A stretch of DNA of 64,000 bases from an uncultured Candidatus Melainabacteria bacterium (GCA_947525005.1 CANNUY010000002.1:1-64000), one strand, 5' to 3'. Shown: positions 35,453 through 45,205, counted from the stretch's first letter. Translations and numbers: made by a program. The notes: generated by a model not told the origin, from the letters alone.

Positions 35453-36064
35453 TTATGCCATACCTTCAAAGAATCCAATTTGACGTTGGATAGGAAGTAA
35501 GTCCATTTCTGCATTTGCTAGGCTAAAACCTTCACTTATAGCATCATTGAAAGCACGTATTTCTTCAAATCTAGAATCTGTCTTTGATTGTTTTGCTAAT
35601 CCTGTTTGAATTTCTTGTGCAGTATATTGTTCAAATGTTTGGGTCATGTATCCTTGAGTTTGTGAAATATCTTTATCAAATTCAGCACTTGCTTCTGAAC
35701 CGGCTTTATCACGTTTGGCTCTCATTTCAACACCTGAATACTTAGCCATTGCTGCGTTTCTTTTTTTAGTTTGTTCTTCTTTTAATTGGTTTACTTGTTG
35801 TTGGTATTGTTGATATTGACTGAAAATATTTTTGCTTTGGTTAGACTGAGTGTAATATTGTTGACGAGCTATTCTATTATTCTCTTGTGTTGTGTCACAA
35901 AGAGGTAATAAAGTATTATAGAAATTAGCTTTACGCTCATTGATACGAGCTTGTTCATTGGCAAGTTTTTCTTTAAGACCATCAATGATTTCTTGACGTT
36001 GTTGAGCAGAGTATGAAGACGTCGAATCTGACGGTGTTGGTGTTAAACCGCTATCGTAACCCAT
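35453..36064 (-). CDS. Coiled-coil Gln-rich hypothetical protein
   Basis: 203 residues. A disordered Ser/Thr/Pro N-terminus (MGYDSGLTPTPSDSTSSYSA) leads into long Gln/Lys/Glu helices (NIFSQYQQYQQQVNQLKEEQ), with no signal peptide or membrane helix. AAGGA precedes the ATG. It overlaps nothing and converges with the TPR/propeller gene, the stops being 2 bp apart. General build resembles the coiled-coil proteins at 2936-6536, but no sequence signature is shared. Confidence 0.6.
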   Translation of the reverse strand: MGYDSGLTPTPSDSTSSYSAQQRQEIIDGLKEKLANEQARINERKANFYNTLLPLCDTTQENNRIARQQYYTQSNQSKNIFSQYQQYQQQVNQLKEEQTKKRNAAMAKYSGVEMRAKRDKAGSEASAEFDKDISQTQGYMTQTFEQYTAQEIQTGLAKQSKTDSRFEEIRAFNDAISEGFSLANAEMDLLPIQRQIGFFEGMA

Positions 36065-36197
36065 ATTATTAGTCCTTTTGTTATCCTATATATATAATAA
36101 GTATATATTCAATTTGGAATTGACTTTTTTTCAGAAAAAGTTTGATATTTTGTAATATTTGTTAACATTTTAGTTGATTGAAAATGGAAAGTAAATT

Positions 36198-37181
36198 TTA
36201 GACAACAACCTGAATATCTTCAGAGTTTTCTTTTAAAATATAATCCATCGCCGACATTATTTCGTTGTAATCTTCCATTACAACAAGTTGACTTCTATAT
36301 TTTGCTGCATTACGTACACCATTTATATAGAATGGATAAAATTTTCTAACGAATTTAAGTCCAACTTTTTCTCCACGAAGTGCGATTTCGCCGTCCAAGT
36401 GTTTTTTAAAGTCATTGATTTTTTCTTCTAATGTAGGTGGATTAAGTCTTTCACCTGTTTTTAGGAAATGTTCAATACGATATATAAGAGAGGCATCTCC
36501 TATTGCTCCACGTCCGATTGCAACTCCATCAGCCTGTGATTCTTCAAGACATTTTTCGGCTGTTTCAATAGAAATAACGTCACCATTTGCGAATACTGGA
36601 ATATCAACAGATTTTTTTAAATCTGCAATCTTTTTCCAATCTGCGTGTCCACCATACATTTGGTTACGTGTTCGTCCATGTATTGTAATAAAATCAGCGC
36701 CTGCTTCTTGCATCCAACCACCAAACTCGACAAAGTTCATCTCTGCTGTTGTATAGCCTAATCTGAATTTGACGCTAACAGGAATTGATACTTGTTCTTT
36801 TACAGCTTTAACTATTTCATAAGCAAGGCTATAATCTCTCATTAAGGCACAGCCATCGTTCCCAACGGTTACTTTTTTTACAGGACAACCCATATTTATA
36901 TCTATCATATCTGCAAATTGTTCGAGGTATTTTGCACAGTTGGCTATCATTTCAGGTTTGTGTCCGCTTAATTGATAAGATATTGGACTGTGGTTATCAT
37001 CTCTTTTTGTTATAACAACGTCTTTTACTTGAGTAAGAGCTTCTGAACTAATCATTTCTGTTGTAAGCAAACAATCGCTTGAATATTTTCTGACCATAGT
37101 TCTAAGTACATAGTCGGTTATTCCAGCCATTGGTGCTAATGAAACTTTTGATGAAATTAGTTTACTTACTTGTGGATTCAT
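36198..37181 (-). CDS. dus: tRNA-dihydrouridine synthase (DusB-like)
   Basis: FMN enzyme reducing uridine in tRNA D-loops. TIM-barrel motifs are APMAGITDYVLRTM, DINMGCPVKKVTVGNDGCAL (given in full within the limit), FITIHGRTRNQMYGG and FANGDV, then the helical tRNA-binding domain. 327 residues. Its first codons overlap the end of the upstream TPR gene by 20 bp, so the two are cotranscribed. Confidence 0.93.
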   Translation of the reverse strand: MNPQVSKLISSKVSLAPMAGITDYVLRTMVRKYSSDCLLTTEMISSEALTQVKDVVITKRDDNHSPISYQLSGHKPEMIANCAKYLEQFADMIDINMGCPVKKVTVGNDGCALMRDYSLAYEIVKAVKEQVSIPVSVKFRLGYTTAEMNFVEFGGWMQEAGADFITIHGRTRNQMYGGHADWKKIADLKKSVDIPVFANGDVISIETAEKCLEESQADGVAIGRGAIGDASLIYRIEHFLKTGERLNPPTLEEKINDFKKHLDGEIALRGEKVGLKFVRKFYPFYINGVRNAAKYRSQLVVMEDYNEIMSAMDYILKENSEDIQVVV

Positions 37182-39327
37182 TTTTTAAGTCTTCTTCTAT
37201 TTCCTGTATTCTTGCTTTTACGTATTGTGAATACTCATCGTCTTTATCGTATACGCTTATGAATTTTTTGTAGTATTCAAGTGCAGAACGAGTATTCTTC
37301 AAATTGTCATAATCAATCGCTATCAGATAGTTTACAACTGGTTGGTTTGGATTGTATTTTAACGATGTTTTGTAATCGCTAATAGCTAATAAATAATTGG
37401 TTTTTGCATCATAAATAGATGCTCTATAATAATATGCATCAGCATTATTTGGGTTTGTTGAAATTGCTTTGTTTAACAAAGTCAAGGCATCATCATATTG
37501 TTGGTGGTCAACTAAATCAACTGCGTCTTGGACAGATTGTTGACTTATAACTTCTTTCATATCTAACAAACCTTCTTTTGCTAGAGTGTTGTTAGGGTTA
37601 AGAGCTAATGCCTTTTCAAAATAAGTTTTTGCATCTGCGTATTTTTGCATATTAACATAAATTGCACCAATGCTATAAACAAGTTCTGAATTGTTTGGAG
37701 AAAGTTTGAGTGCTTGTTTGTAGTACTCTATAGCTTTCTCTGGTTGTTTAAGTTCGTTGTATGCACCTGCAAGTCCTAATAAAACGTCTGTTGTTTTGTT
37801 TGAAACAGATGAGTATAGGCTAATTGCAGTGTTATAATCTTTGTTGTTGTATGCTGAGTATGCTTTTTGCAATATTTCTGAATCATTGCTTGCATTGATA
37901 TCGTTAAGTAGTTTTGAATAAGATGTTTTTGTCGGGAATTTTGTTTGTCCTATGTTTATAATATCTTTTGCTTTTTGATAATCTTTCTTTTGAGCGTAAC
38001 AAACAGCTAAGTTTTCATAAACTCCATCTCTCATTGGGTCAACATCTTTGATAAGACAATAATATTTGATAGCTGTATCATAATTTTTTTGTTCGTGTTC
38101 TAAAAGTGCAAAGTTGTAAAGCTCATCAATATAATGTTTATCAGGGTTCACCATACTTTTAATGTACAAATAAATTTCATCAGCAGTCATAGATTCTCTG
38201 GCAAGTTCAGAAATTTTTTCTTTGTATTCAGTTTTATCTGCTTGCATTGATTGAAGTTTTTTATATTGCTCTAATGCTAATTTTTTGTATTCAGGTTTAG
38301 CTTCGTAACATTGTGCAAGATACAAGTTTGCATTGTAGTTTGTCGGTTGCATTATAAGTATTTTTTTATAAACTTCTATCGCTGCATCATATTTGCCTTG
38401 AACCTGCAATAATGTACCCATATTCAATTGGGTATTAAGAGCTGTTTCTTCACTTCTATTTGGTTTATCAATAGATTGTTTGTATAATTCGTAGGCTTCA
38501 GTGTATTTACCTTGTCTTTGTTTGATTGCACCTAAGTCTGCTAACAAATCAGGGTCGTTAGGAGAAGTCATAAGTTTTTTGTTATAGATACGTTCTAAGT
38601 CGCAAAGCATTTCAGGGTTGTTTTCACAATGAGATAATACGTAATTATATTGTTCTGATGCACCTTTTGGGTTATCTAGCTTATCTAGTACGTTTGCATA
38701 ACGTAGTCTTGCCATAATATCGTTTGGGTTATCGTCAATGATTAGCTTGTAATAATCTTCAGCCTTTTCGTAGTTTTTGTTTATAGACATCATTGAAGCA
38801 ATACGAATAAGAGATTTTGTTCTATAGGTTGGATTATTAACAACTTGCTCATATTCATAAATTGCAGCTGAGTAGTTGCCTAGATTATCAAGTGCTTGCG
38901 CTGTTTTAAAATGACCTGCAGGAGTTGTGTCTGCTCCATATTGTTTTTCACAATATTTAAGACTTTGAGAAGCAGAAGATATTGAATTCAAAGAATTCAT
39001 AGCTACATCGTTTCCAACGTAGTATTTTAGATAATATAGTGCACTTCTAAAATCGTTTGCAGCATCTTTGTAATTGCTTTCATAGTTTGCAAGATATGTA
39101 CCACGAGCTAAAAAAGAGTTTATTAAACCTATTCTTGACGAATTATCACAAGAGCGTTGACTTAAGGCTTGTTTAAACTCATCTATTGCACTAGAATATT
39201 GTGCATTAAAATAAAACTGCTGACCTTTGCTATAATGCTCATAATAGTTTGCATAGCAAGGCGATGATAGATTTACACCTTGTAAAAGTCCTAAAAATAT
39301 AATTGCTGCAAAAATTTTCTTATTCAT
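37162..39327 (-). CDS. Large exported TPR-repeat protein
   Basis: 721 residues from ATG 39327. A signal peptide (MNKKIFAAIIFLGLLQGVN..., about 1-25) is followed by ~15 TPR-like units across the whole length. The last six are near canonical, for example AIEYYKQALKLSPNNSELVY and AKTYFEKALALNPNN. No other domain. Likely a periplasmic or lipoprotein-like scaffold. The in-frame start 12 codons upstream is beyond an extended -10 box (TGTTATAAA, 39345-39337) and is not preferred. Confidence 0.85.
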   Translation of the reverse strand: MNKKIFAAIIFLGLLQGVNLSSPCYANYYEHYSKGQQFYFNAQYSSAIDEFKQALSQRSCDNSSRIGLINSFLARGTYLANYESNYKDAANDFRSALYYLKYYVGNDVAMNSLNSISSASQSLKYCEKQYGADTTPAGHFKTAQALDNLGNYSAAIYEYEQVVNNPTYRTKSLIRIASMMSINKNYEKAEDYYKLIIDDNPNDIMARLRYANVLDKLDNPKGASEQYNYVLSHCENNPEMLCDLERIYNKKLMTSPNDPDLLADLGAIKQRQGKYTEAYELYKQSIDKPNRSEETALNTQLNMGTLLQVQGKYDAAIEVYKKILIMQPTNYNANLYLAQCYEAKPEYKKLALEQYKKLQSMQADKTEYKEKISELARESMTADEIYLYIKSMVNPDKHYIDELYNFALLEHEQKNYDTAIKYYCLIKDVDPMRDGVYENLAVCYAQKKDYQKAKDIINIGQTKFPTKTSYSKLLNDINASNDSEILQKAYSAYNNKDYNTAISLYSSVSNKTTDVLLGLAGAYNELKQPEKAIEYYKQALKLSPNNSELVYSIGAIYVNMQKYADAKTYFEKALALNPNNTLAKEGLLDMKEVISQQSVQDAVDLVDHQQYDDALTLLNKAISTNPNNADAYYYRASIYDAKTNYLLAISDYKTSLKYNPNQPVVNYLIAIDYDNLKNTRSALEYYKKFISVYDKDDEYSQYVKARIQEIEEDLKNESTSK

Positions 39328-39336
39328 ATAATCTAT

Positions 39337-39345
39337 TTTATAACA
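39337..39345 (-). promoter_or_regulatory. Extended -10 (TGTTATAAA) with near-leaderless geometry for the TPR gene
   Basis: The box ends 9 nt before the ATG at 39327. No Shine-Dalgarno lies between. Confidence 0.4.
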
Positions 39346-39486
39346 AGAAAAATTCTTTGGCATTATTCTGAGTAATAGTAAGATATATAATTTTCAAAAT
39401 GTTACAATTGCGTACATATATACATATAAATTACATATTACAAATAACACATTATGCAATACACATTACATATTGAGCATTAATTC

Positions 39487-40446
39487 TTATGCAACCTTGC
39501 TATCTTGAGGTGCTTGTTCGGGTTTTTGTCCAGTGCATTTGTTTTTGATACCTTGAGCTAATGCAACACCTAGCGCTACGCCACCAGCTATTAAGCCAGC
39601 TGTTGCTGCATAAGTACCCCACGCTTTTGTATAGTTCATCGCTAGTTTTGAAACTTTGTCAGGAGATAAATGCTTAGCTGCGTGTTTTACACCTCTGATA
39701 CTAGCCAATCCTTCTTCTGCTAATAATGGTACATAAGATGCCAATGTTAATTTACCTGCATTATTACTAACGAAATCTGCTGTTTTTTCTAATTTAGATT
39801 TTTCTTCTTCTGGTTTTGTTTTATCAACTTTATGTAACAAGCCAACTGCTAGCACAATTGGTGCAACAAGTGAAACACCAAATGGAGTAATATTTCTTGC
39901 TTTTTGAAGTGCTTTTGTTGCAAAGTTTCCATTTGCATTCATTGCGTGACCAAGCTCGTGGTATGCACTTGAATACAAATTATGTTTTCCAACGATTACA
40001 TCTTTTGTATCAGGGAAGTATGCAGCATTTGCACCTTCCTTAAACATATTAAATACATTTTGTTTAAATCTAGTGAAAAGTTTACCAGATTGTTTAACAT
40101 TGTTGTTAATTATGTTTTTAAGTTCATTTACGCTTGATGCTGAATTTTTGTCAATAGCGTGGAATTTTACACCTTTTTTATCAAGACCTGTTTCTTTCAT
40201 AATTTGTGCGACATTTTTAGCGGTGTTTTCAAATGTGTCAATTTCAGGCATGAGTTTTGACATAAACTTAGCAGAATTTTGCATATCAGCAACTGAGGAA
40301 ATTTTGAAATTATCAGCTAATGTGACATATGGTACTGCAAGCCCGACTGTTCCACCTACAACTGCTGCGCCTGTTTTGACGGCTTTGTCTTTAAAACTTG
40401 TTTTTTGATTTGAATTATCTACATTCGTTGAAACAGATTGAATCAT
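39487..40446 (-). CDS. Membrane protein with HELGH zinc-peptidase-like motif
   Basis: 319 residues. A polar leader with a SF motif (NSNQKTSFKDK, 11-21) precedes a hydrophobic stretch (26-44). H163-E-L-G-H167 in AYHELGHAMN is a zincin motif, and E244/E245 in LLAEEGLASIRG could be the third ligand. Two membrane helices follow (about 189-205 and 279-299), then a Lys/Gln/Pro tail. It suggests a membrane-embedded metallopeptidase, not a family I can name. ATG 40446 has GAGGTG just upstream; a GTG two codons earlier is possible. Confidence 0.6.
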   Translation of the reverse strand: MIQSVSTNVDNSNQKTSFKDKAVKTGAAVVGGTVGLAVPYVTLADNFKISSVADMQNSAKFMSKLMPEIDTFENTAKNVAQIMKETGLDKKGVKFHAIDKNSASSVNELKNIINNNVKQSGKLFTRFKQNVFNMFKEGANAAYFPDTKDVIVGKHNLYSSAYHELGHAMNANGNFATKALQKARNITPFGVSLVAPIVLAVGLLHKVDKTKPEEEKSKLEKTADFVSNNAGKLTLASYVPLLAEEGLASIRGVKHAAKHLSPDKVSKLAMNYTKAWGTYAATAGLIAGGVALGVALAQGIKNKCTGQKPEQAPQDSKVA

Positions 40447-40595
40447 ACACACCTCACAAATTATTACATTTATTAAAAGGTGTTAAAAACTTGAAAATTG
40501 CTAATTTGATAAAAAATGTTTACAACTTCGTAACATTATCAATCTTTACTTTATTAAATTATTTATGCTAAAATAAGAAAAAACGGAGAAAAAAG

Positions 40596-40877
40596 ATGAT
40601 AACAGTTAAAGATGTTGAACACGTTGCAAAGCTAGCAAGATTAGAGCTTACAGAAGAAGAAAAAGAAAAATTCACAAGTCAGTTGGGTGATGTTTTAAAA
40701 TATGTTGAACAGATGAACGAAGTTGATACAAGTGATGTTGAACCAATGGCACACGCAATAGACTTTGTAAACGTAATGAGAGAAGACGTAGTTAAATATG
40801 AACAAACGAAAGAAGAACTTATGAAAAACGCACCTGATGCAGAAGACGGGTTCTTTAAAGTTCCAAAAATAAATTAA
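40596..40877 (+). CDS. gatC: Aspartyl/glutamyl-tRNA(Asn/Gln) amidotransferase subunit C
   Basis: Small subunit of the GatCAB transamidosome that turns misacylated Glu-tRNA(Gln) or Asp-tRNA(Asn) into the correct species. 93 residues with VEHVAKLARLELTEEEKE, MNEVDTSDVEP and MREDVV. CGGAG precedes the ATG. gatA and gatB are not adjacent, and a terminator directly follows, so it is a stand-alone unit. Confidence 0.94.
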   Translation: MITVKDVEHVAKLARLELTEEEKEKFTSQLGDVLKYVEQMNEVDTSDVEPMAHAIDFVNVMREDVVKYEQTKEELMKNAPDAEDGFFKVPKIN

Positions 40878-40880
40878 GCA

Positions 40881-40913
40881 AAAGGGGCGACGGGTTAAAC
40901 GCCCCTTTTTTAT
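40881..40913 (+). terminator. Rho-independent terminator after gatC
   Basis: aaaggggcg / cgccccttt stem with a 10-nt loop followed by a T-run. Confidence 0.85.
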
Positions 40914-40953
40914 TAGTTTATTAAAGAAGAAGTTGAAGAAGGGTTTTTATAAT

Positions 40954-42558
40954 ATGACAAAATATATTTTCATTACAGGTGGTGTTGTTAGTTCTCTAGG
41001 AAAAGGGATTGTAGGTGCATCTTTAGGTAAACTTTTGCGTTCAAAAGGTTTTTCTGTTTCAATCCAAAAATTTGACCCATATATAAATGTTGATCCAGGG
41101 ACTATGAGTCCATTTCAACACGGTGAAGTTTTCGTTACTGATGACGGAGCAGAAACCGACCTTGACCTTGGTCATTATGAACGCTTTATTGATGCTAATT
41201 TTAGCCAACTTAGTAATGTGACATCTGGTAGTGTTTATCAAACTGTTATTAAAAAAGAACGTCGTGGTGATTATCTTGGAGCTACAGTTCAAACTATTCC
41301 ACATATTACTAACGAAATCAAATCAAGAATTATAAAAGCTCAAAAACAGTTCAAAACAGATTTCCAAATAATTGAAATTGGTGGAACTATCGGTGATATA
41401 GAAGGTTTACCTTTTATTGAGGCAATAAGACAATTTAAGACAGAAGTAGGAATTGGTAATGCAATAAATATTCATTGTACGTTGTTACCATATCTTCCAA
41501 CATCAGGTGAGCTAAAAACGAAACCATCTCAACATAGTGTGAATGTTTTAAGAAGTTATGGTTTGCAACCAGAAGTTCTTATTTGTAGAACTTCTAAGCC
41601 TATACCAAAGGAAGAAAAAGAAAAATTGGCGCTTTTCTGTTCTGTTCCAAAAGATGCAGTTATTGAATGCCGTGATATGAAAAGCATTTATGAAGTACCT
41701 ATACATTTGAACGAACAAAATTTAGCAGAGGTTGTTCTTAAGCTTTTACACACAGAGGATAAACCTTTGAACTTAGAGTCTTGGATAAAACTTGTAGACA
41801 AAATAAAACACCCTAAAAAAACTGTAAAAATAGCAATAGCAGGGAAGTATACAAAATTATCAGATGCGTACATATCTGTAGTTGAATCGTTGAAACACGC
41901 AGGGTATGCGAATGATGCGAAAGTTGAAATCAAATGGATTAATTCAGAAGAATGTACTGATATGAAAGCTTGTAAAGAGATGTTTAAAGATGTGCAAGGC
42001 TTAGTTGTCCCTGGGGGATTTGGTGTTCGAGGTATTGAGGGCAAACTTAATGCAATAAGATATGCTCGTGAGAACAATCTTCCATTTTTAGGAATTTGTT
42101 TGGGTATGCAGTGTGCTGTTATTGAATATGCAAGAAACGTCGTTGGTTTAAAGGGTGCAAATTCAAAAGAGTTTGACGAGGGTGCTACTAATCCTGTTAT
42201 AGATTTGATGCTTGAACAAAAGAACGTAAAAGGTTATGGTGGTACAATGAGGTTAGGTGCTTATGATTGTATAATCAAAGAAGGTACTGTTGCTCATAAG
42301 GCTTATGGTGCGACAAAGATTTCTGAACGCCATAGACATAGATACGAAGTTAATAATGAATACATAGATACGATACAAAAATCAGGGTTGGTGTTCTCAG
42401 GTATGTCACCAGACGGTATGTTAGCAGAAATGGTTGAAATTCCTGAAAACGATTGGTTTGTAGCTGCTCAATTCCACCCTGAATTTAAGTCAAGACCTGA
42501 GCGACCACACCCGTTGTTTCTTGGTTTGGTTAGTGCAGGTGTTAAGAAATTAAAATAG
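40954..42558 (+). CDS. pyrG: CTP synthase
   Basis: Makes CTP from UTP with glutamine ammonia. The synthetase domain begins MTKYIFITGGVVSSLGKGI and has the QKFDPYINVDPGTMSPFQHG block. The C-terminal class I glutamine amidotransferase has FLGICLGMQCA (catalytic Cys) and FHPEFKSRP (His-x-Glu). 534 residues. A TTG at 40933 would add 7 residues, but ATG 40954 gives the family N-terminus. First gene of a tight pyrG-ilvC-yhaM-like run. Confidence 0.96.
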   Translation: MTKYIFITGGVVSSLGKGIVGASLGKLLRSKGFSVSIQKFDPYINVDPGTMSPFQHGEVFVTDDGAETDLDLGHYERFIDANFSQLSNVTSGSVYQTVIKKERRGDYLGATVQTIPHITNEIKSRIIKAQKQFKTDFQIIEIGGTIGDIEGLPFIEAIRQFKTEVGIGNAINIHCTLLPYLPTSGELKTKPSQHSVNVLRSYGLQPEVLICRTSKPIPKEEKEKLALFCSVPKDAVIECRDMKSIYEVPIHLNEQNLAEVVLKLLHTEDKPLNLESWIKLVDKIKHPKKTVKIAIAGKYTKLSDAYISVVESLKHAGYANDAKVEIKWINSEECTDMKACKEMFKDVQGLVVPGGFGVRGIEGKLNAIRYARENNLPFLGICLGMQCAVIEYARNVVGLKGANSKEFDEGATNPVIDLMLEQKNVKGYGGTMRLGAYDCIIKEGTVAHKAYGATKISERHRHRYEVNNEYIDTIQKSGLVFSGMSPDGMLAEMVEIPENDWFVAAQFHPEFKSRPERPHPLFLGLVSAGVKKLK

Positions 42559-42568
42559 TGAGGTTATT

Positions 42569-43594
42569 ATGGGAAATTTAAAAATTTATTATGATAAAGA
42601 TATTAATACTAATTTAATTCATACAAAAAAAATTGCAGTCATTGGATTTGGTTCTCAAGGATATGGTCAATCAATGAACTTGAAAGATTCAGGCTGTGAT
42701 GTTGTTCTAGGTCTTAGACTTGGTGGCAAATCAGATATTAAGGCTAAGGATTATGGGTTTAGAACGATGAGTATTTCTGATGCAGTTAAGTATGCTGATA
42801 TAGTTCAAATTCTTATCCCTGATGAAATTCAGGCAAAAGTTTATGAAGAACAAATTAAACCATATTTGAGAGAAGGTCAATATTTGATGTTTTCACACGG
42901 GTTTAATATTCATTTTAAAAAGATTGTTGCACCAGAAAATGTTAATGTAATTATGGTTGCACCAAAAGGTCCTGGACATACAGTAAGAAGCCAGTATCAA
43001 GAGGGAAAAGGTGTGCCTTGTTTGATTGCTGTTGAACAAGATTATTCAAAGGATTCAAAAGACGTTGCTTTGTCTTATGCATCAGCTATTGGTGCTGGAA
43101 GAGCAGGTATAATTGAAACAAACTTTAGAGAAGAAACAGAAACAGATTTGTTTGGTGAACAAGCAGTTATTTGTGGTGGTGTTTCAGCATTGATTAAAGC
43201 AGGTTTTGATACTTTGGTAGGAGCAGGTTATTCACCTTATATGGCTTATTTAGAGGTTTGTCATGAGATGAAGTTGATTGTTGATTTGATAAATCAAGGT
43301 GGTTTGAACGATATGAGATATTCAATTTCTAATACAGCTGAATATGGTGATATGACAAGAGGTCCAAGAATTATAGATGATAGTGCAAAAGACGAGATGA
43401 AAAGAATTTTGAAAGATATTCAATCAGGCGCTTTTGCAGAAGAATTCTTGAATGAAATCAATGGCGATAGAGAAGTATTTGATGGTTTGAGAAAAGATAA
43501 TCAATCACATTTGATGGAAAAAGTTGGCGCAGAAATTCGTTCAGCTTTCTCTTGGGACGAAGATAACAAAATTATTGATAGAAACAAAAATTAG
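42569..43594 (+). CDS. ilvC: Ketol-acid reductoisomerase (NADP+)
   Basis: Second step of valine/isoleucine synthesis. The Rossmann motif GFGSQGYGQSMNLKDSG is at the N-terminus. PKGPGHTVRSQYQEGKGVP and the ETDLFGEQAVICGG metal-site block, then the second knotted-domain half, complete a class I enzyme of 341 residues. GAGG lies upstream. It is 10 bp after pyrG and 9 bp before the HD-domain gene; no other ilv genes are here. Confidence 0.95.
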   Translation: MGNLKIYYDKDINTNLIHTKKIAVIGFGSQGYGQSMNLKDSGCDVVLGLRLGGKSDIKAKDYGFRTMSISDAVKYADIVQILIPDEIQAKVYEEQIKPYLREGQYLMFSHGFNIHFKKIVAPENVNVIMVAPKGPGHTVRSQYQEGKGVPCLIAVEQDYSKDSKDVALSYASAIGAGRAGIIETNFREETETDLFGEQAVICGGVSALIKAGFDTLVGAGYSPYMAYLEVCHEMKLIVDLINQGGLNDMRYSISNTAEYGDMTRGPRIIDDSAKDEMKRILKDIQSGAFAEEFLNEINGDREVFDGLRKDNQSHLMEKVGAEIRSAFSWDEDNKIIDRNKN

Positions 43595-43603
43595 GAGTGA
43601 TAA

Positions 43604-44431
43604 ATGTATAGTACAACCGTTCATTATGAAGTAATATCTTATACAATAGGCGATACAAAAGCTGGAACTAAGATGGGTAAATTGCAGTTGAAAAACACAG
43701 AAGATGATACAGTATTAAATTGTGTTTTGTGGGAAGAAACGATTAATCGATTAGATGTTAAATTGTTTAGGGTTGGAAACATTTTGAGAATTGTTTCTGC
43801 AACTTTTAATGAAAGGTTCAATAATTGTTTGATTTCATCAGTAGAGTTGATTAAAGAAGCAAAGATGGGTTTAGATGAAGCTGAACAAGACGAGGTTTTT
43901 GATAAGATTATCTCTCATCTTGAAACAATAAAAGACGATAAGCTAAGAAGTTTTGTAATAGGATATTACAAAGAACATGCTGATGAGATTAAGATTTCAC
44001 CTGCCGCAAAGGCGATGCACCATAATTATATGGGTGGATTATTAGTTCATACTTTAGAGTGTATCGAGTTAGCAGAATGTGTTATGGATACTGTTTATCA
44101 AAAGATTAATAGAGATAATGCCATTACGGCTTGTGCTTTGCATGATATTGGGAAGATTTTTGAATATACGATTGATACAGAAAACGGAATAATTGATTAT
44201 AACCATGATTTTCAAAAAGAATGGTTAAGCCACTCACAGTATGCGTTTTCATTATGTATGACAAAAGGTTTTAAGGAAGTTGCAAAGATGATTGCGGCAC
44301 ACCATGGTAGAGCAGATTGGGGTGCTATTATTGATTTGGATACAAAAGATTTAGAACCGTATGTGTATTTTGTGCATCATATTGACGACTTGTCAGCAAA
44401 ATTTGGCAAGATTAGTGCAAGATTGTTGTAA
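43604..44431 (+). CDS. HD-domain 3'-5' exoribonuclease, YhaM-like
   Basis: 275 residues: an N-terminal OB-fold (about 1-90; KMGKLQLKNTEDDTVLNCVLWE) and an HD phosphohydrolase domain. The HD ligands are in GGLLVHTLECIEL, ALHDIGKI and IAAHHGRADWGA. The same OB+HD order defines YhaM/CbfA-type nucleases. Somewhat shorter than B. subtilis YhaM. Last gene of the pyrG run; a repeat region follows. Confidence 0.85.
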   Translation: MYSTTVHYEVISYTIGDTKAGTKMGKLQLKNTEDDTVLNCVLWEETINRLDVKLFRVGNILRIVSATFNERFNNCLISSVELIKEAKMGLDEAEQDEVFDKIISHLETIKDDKLRSFVIGYYKEHADEIKISPAAKAMHHNYMGGLLVHTLECIELAECVMDTVYQKINRDNAITACALHDIGKIFEYTIDTENGIIDYNHDFQKEWLSHSQYAFSLCMTKGFKEVAKMIAAHHGRADWGAIIDLDTKDLEPYVYFVHHIDDLSAKFGKISARLL

Positions 44432-44433
44432 TA

Positions 44434-44484
44434 ACGTCATTGCGAAAATTTGCACCGCAAATTTGTGGCAATCCAGAAAGCAAC
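44434..44484. repeat. Dispersed hairpin repeat family B
   Basis: cgtcattgcga + aaatttgc-acc-gcaaattt + gtggcaatccagaaa. Same arms as the copy at 32523, alternative central stem. Confidence 0.75.
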
Positions 44485-44496
44485 GGTTATGTGATT

Positions 44497-44526
44497 TGTA
44501 GGTTGGGGTTTCCACCCCAACAAAAT
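44497..44526 (+). repeat. Dispersed short palindrome family A
   Basis: gtaggttggggtttccaccc and following bases form a GTTGGGG/CCCCAAC hairpin, identical in core to 54007-54035. Confidence 0.75.
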
Positions 44527-44621
44527 ATTAATTTAGCTTTACAAACCTTTACAAAAAAGGCAATTCTTCAAAACAAAAAAACTTTATAAAAATATATAGG
44601 ATATTATTTTATAAGGAATTT

Positions 44622-44828
44622 ATGATGAAGGAATCTGAATTAAACGCAATGATGGCAGTAGTAGCTGATCCAATTAAAAATGTATATAAACTAGACTCTC
44701 AAAAAGATATAGATGAAATACAACGTATTTGTAGAATATTCGAGATTTCTAAAAATCAAAAGAATAAACATAAAATGTTATCTATAAAGAATTTAGCAAC
44801 ATTGAAATTGGTTTTGAGTAATAATTAA
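44622..44828 (+). CDS. Small hypothetical protein (68 aa)
   Basis: Helical and lysine-rich (IQRICRIFEISKNQKNKHKM). It has an AAGGA ribosome site and is followed 20 nt later by a terminator, which supports a real gene. No family recognised. Confidence 0.5.
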   Translation: MMKESELNAMMAVVADPIKNVYKLDSQKDIDEIQRICRIFEISKNQKNKHKMLSIKNLATLKLVLSNN

Positions 44829-44847
44829 TAGGTTTATTTATATATAT

Positions 44848-44882
44848 AAAGACCCTGAATAAAGATTTGGGGTCTTTTGTTT
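44848..44882 (+). terminator. Rho-independent terminator
   Basis: aaagaccc / gggtcttt stem followed by ttgtttttt. Confidence 0.7.
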
Positions 44883-44934
44883 TTTATAAAATACGTTATA
44901 ATATAAATGTAAGTACAGATAAGAGGATTTGTTT

Positions 44935-45150
44935 ATGGCATTTGGTATAAATGGTAGCGACCCGTTTGTTTCATATTCATCAGATAAGAATGCTGGTGGA
45001 GGAATGGGAGTTTATGTTCATAGAGATAAAAACGGCTCTAAGAAGAAGGACGAGTCTAAAAAAGACGATGAGTTGTTAGATTTATCTGATGAACAAGATG
45101 AATCTAATCTTGAAATCGATATGGACGACATGGACGACTTTTTGAATTAA
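44935..45150 (+). CDS. Small acidic hypothetical protein (71 aa)
   Basis: A Gly-rich start (MAFGINGSDPF) leads to a Lys-rich patch and a strongly acidic tail (IDMDDMDDFLN). ATAAGAGGA is spaced well for ATG 44935; the TTG at 44929 is less likely. TATAAT at 44898-44903 could serve as its -10. Not recognised. Confidence 0.5.
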   Translation: MAFGINGSDPFVSYSSDKNAGGGMGVYVHRDKNGSKKKDESKKDDELLDLSDEQDESNLEIDMDDMDDFLN

Positions 45151-45205
45151 TCTATGAAGAATGATTAGGTTCAAAAGTCATTAAGAACCCGTCATTACGA
45201 GGAAC

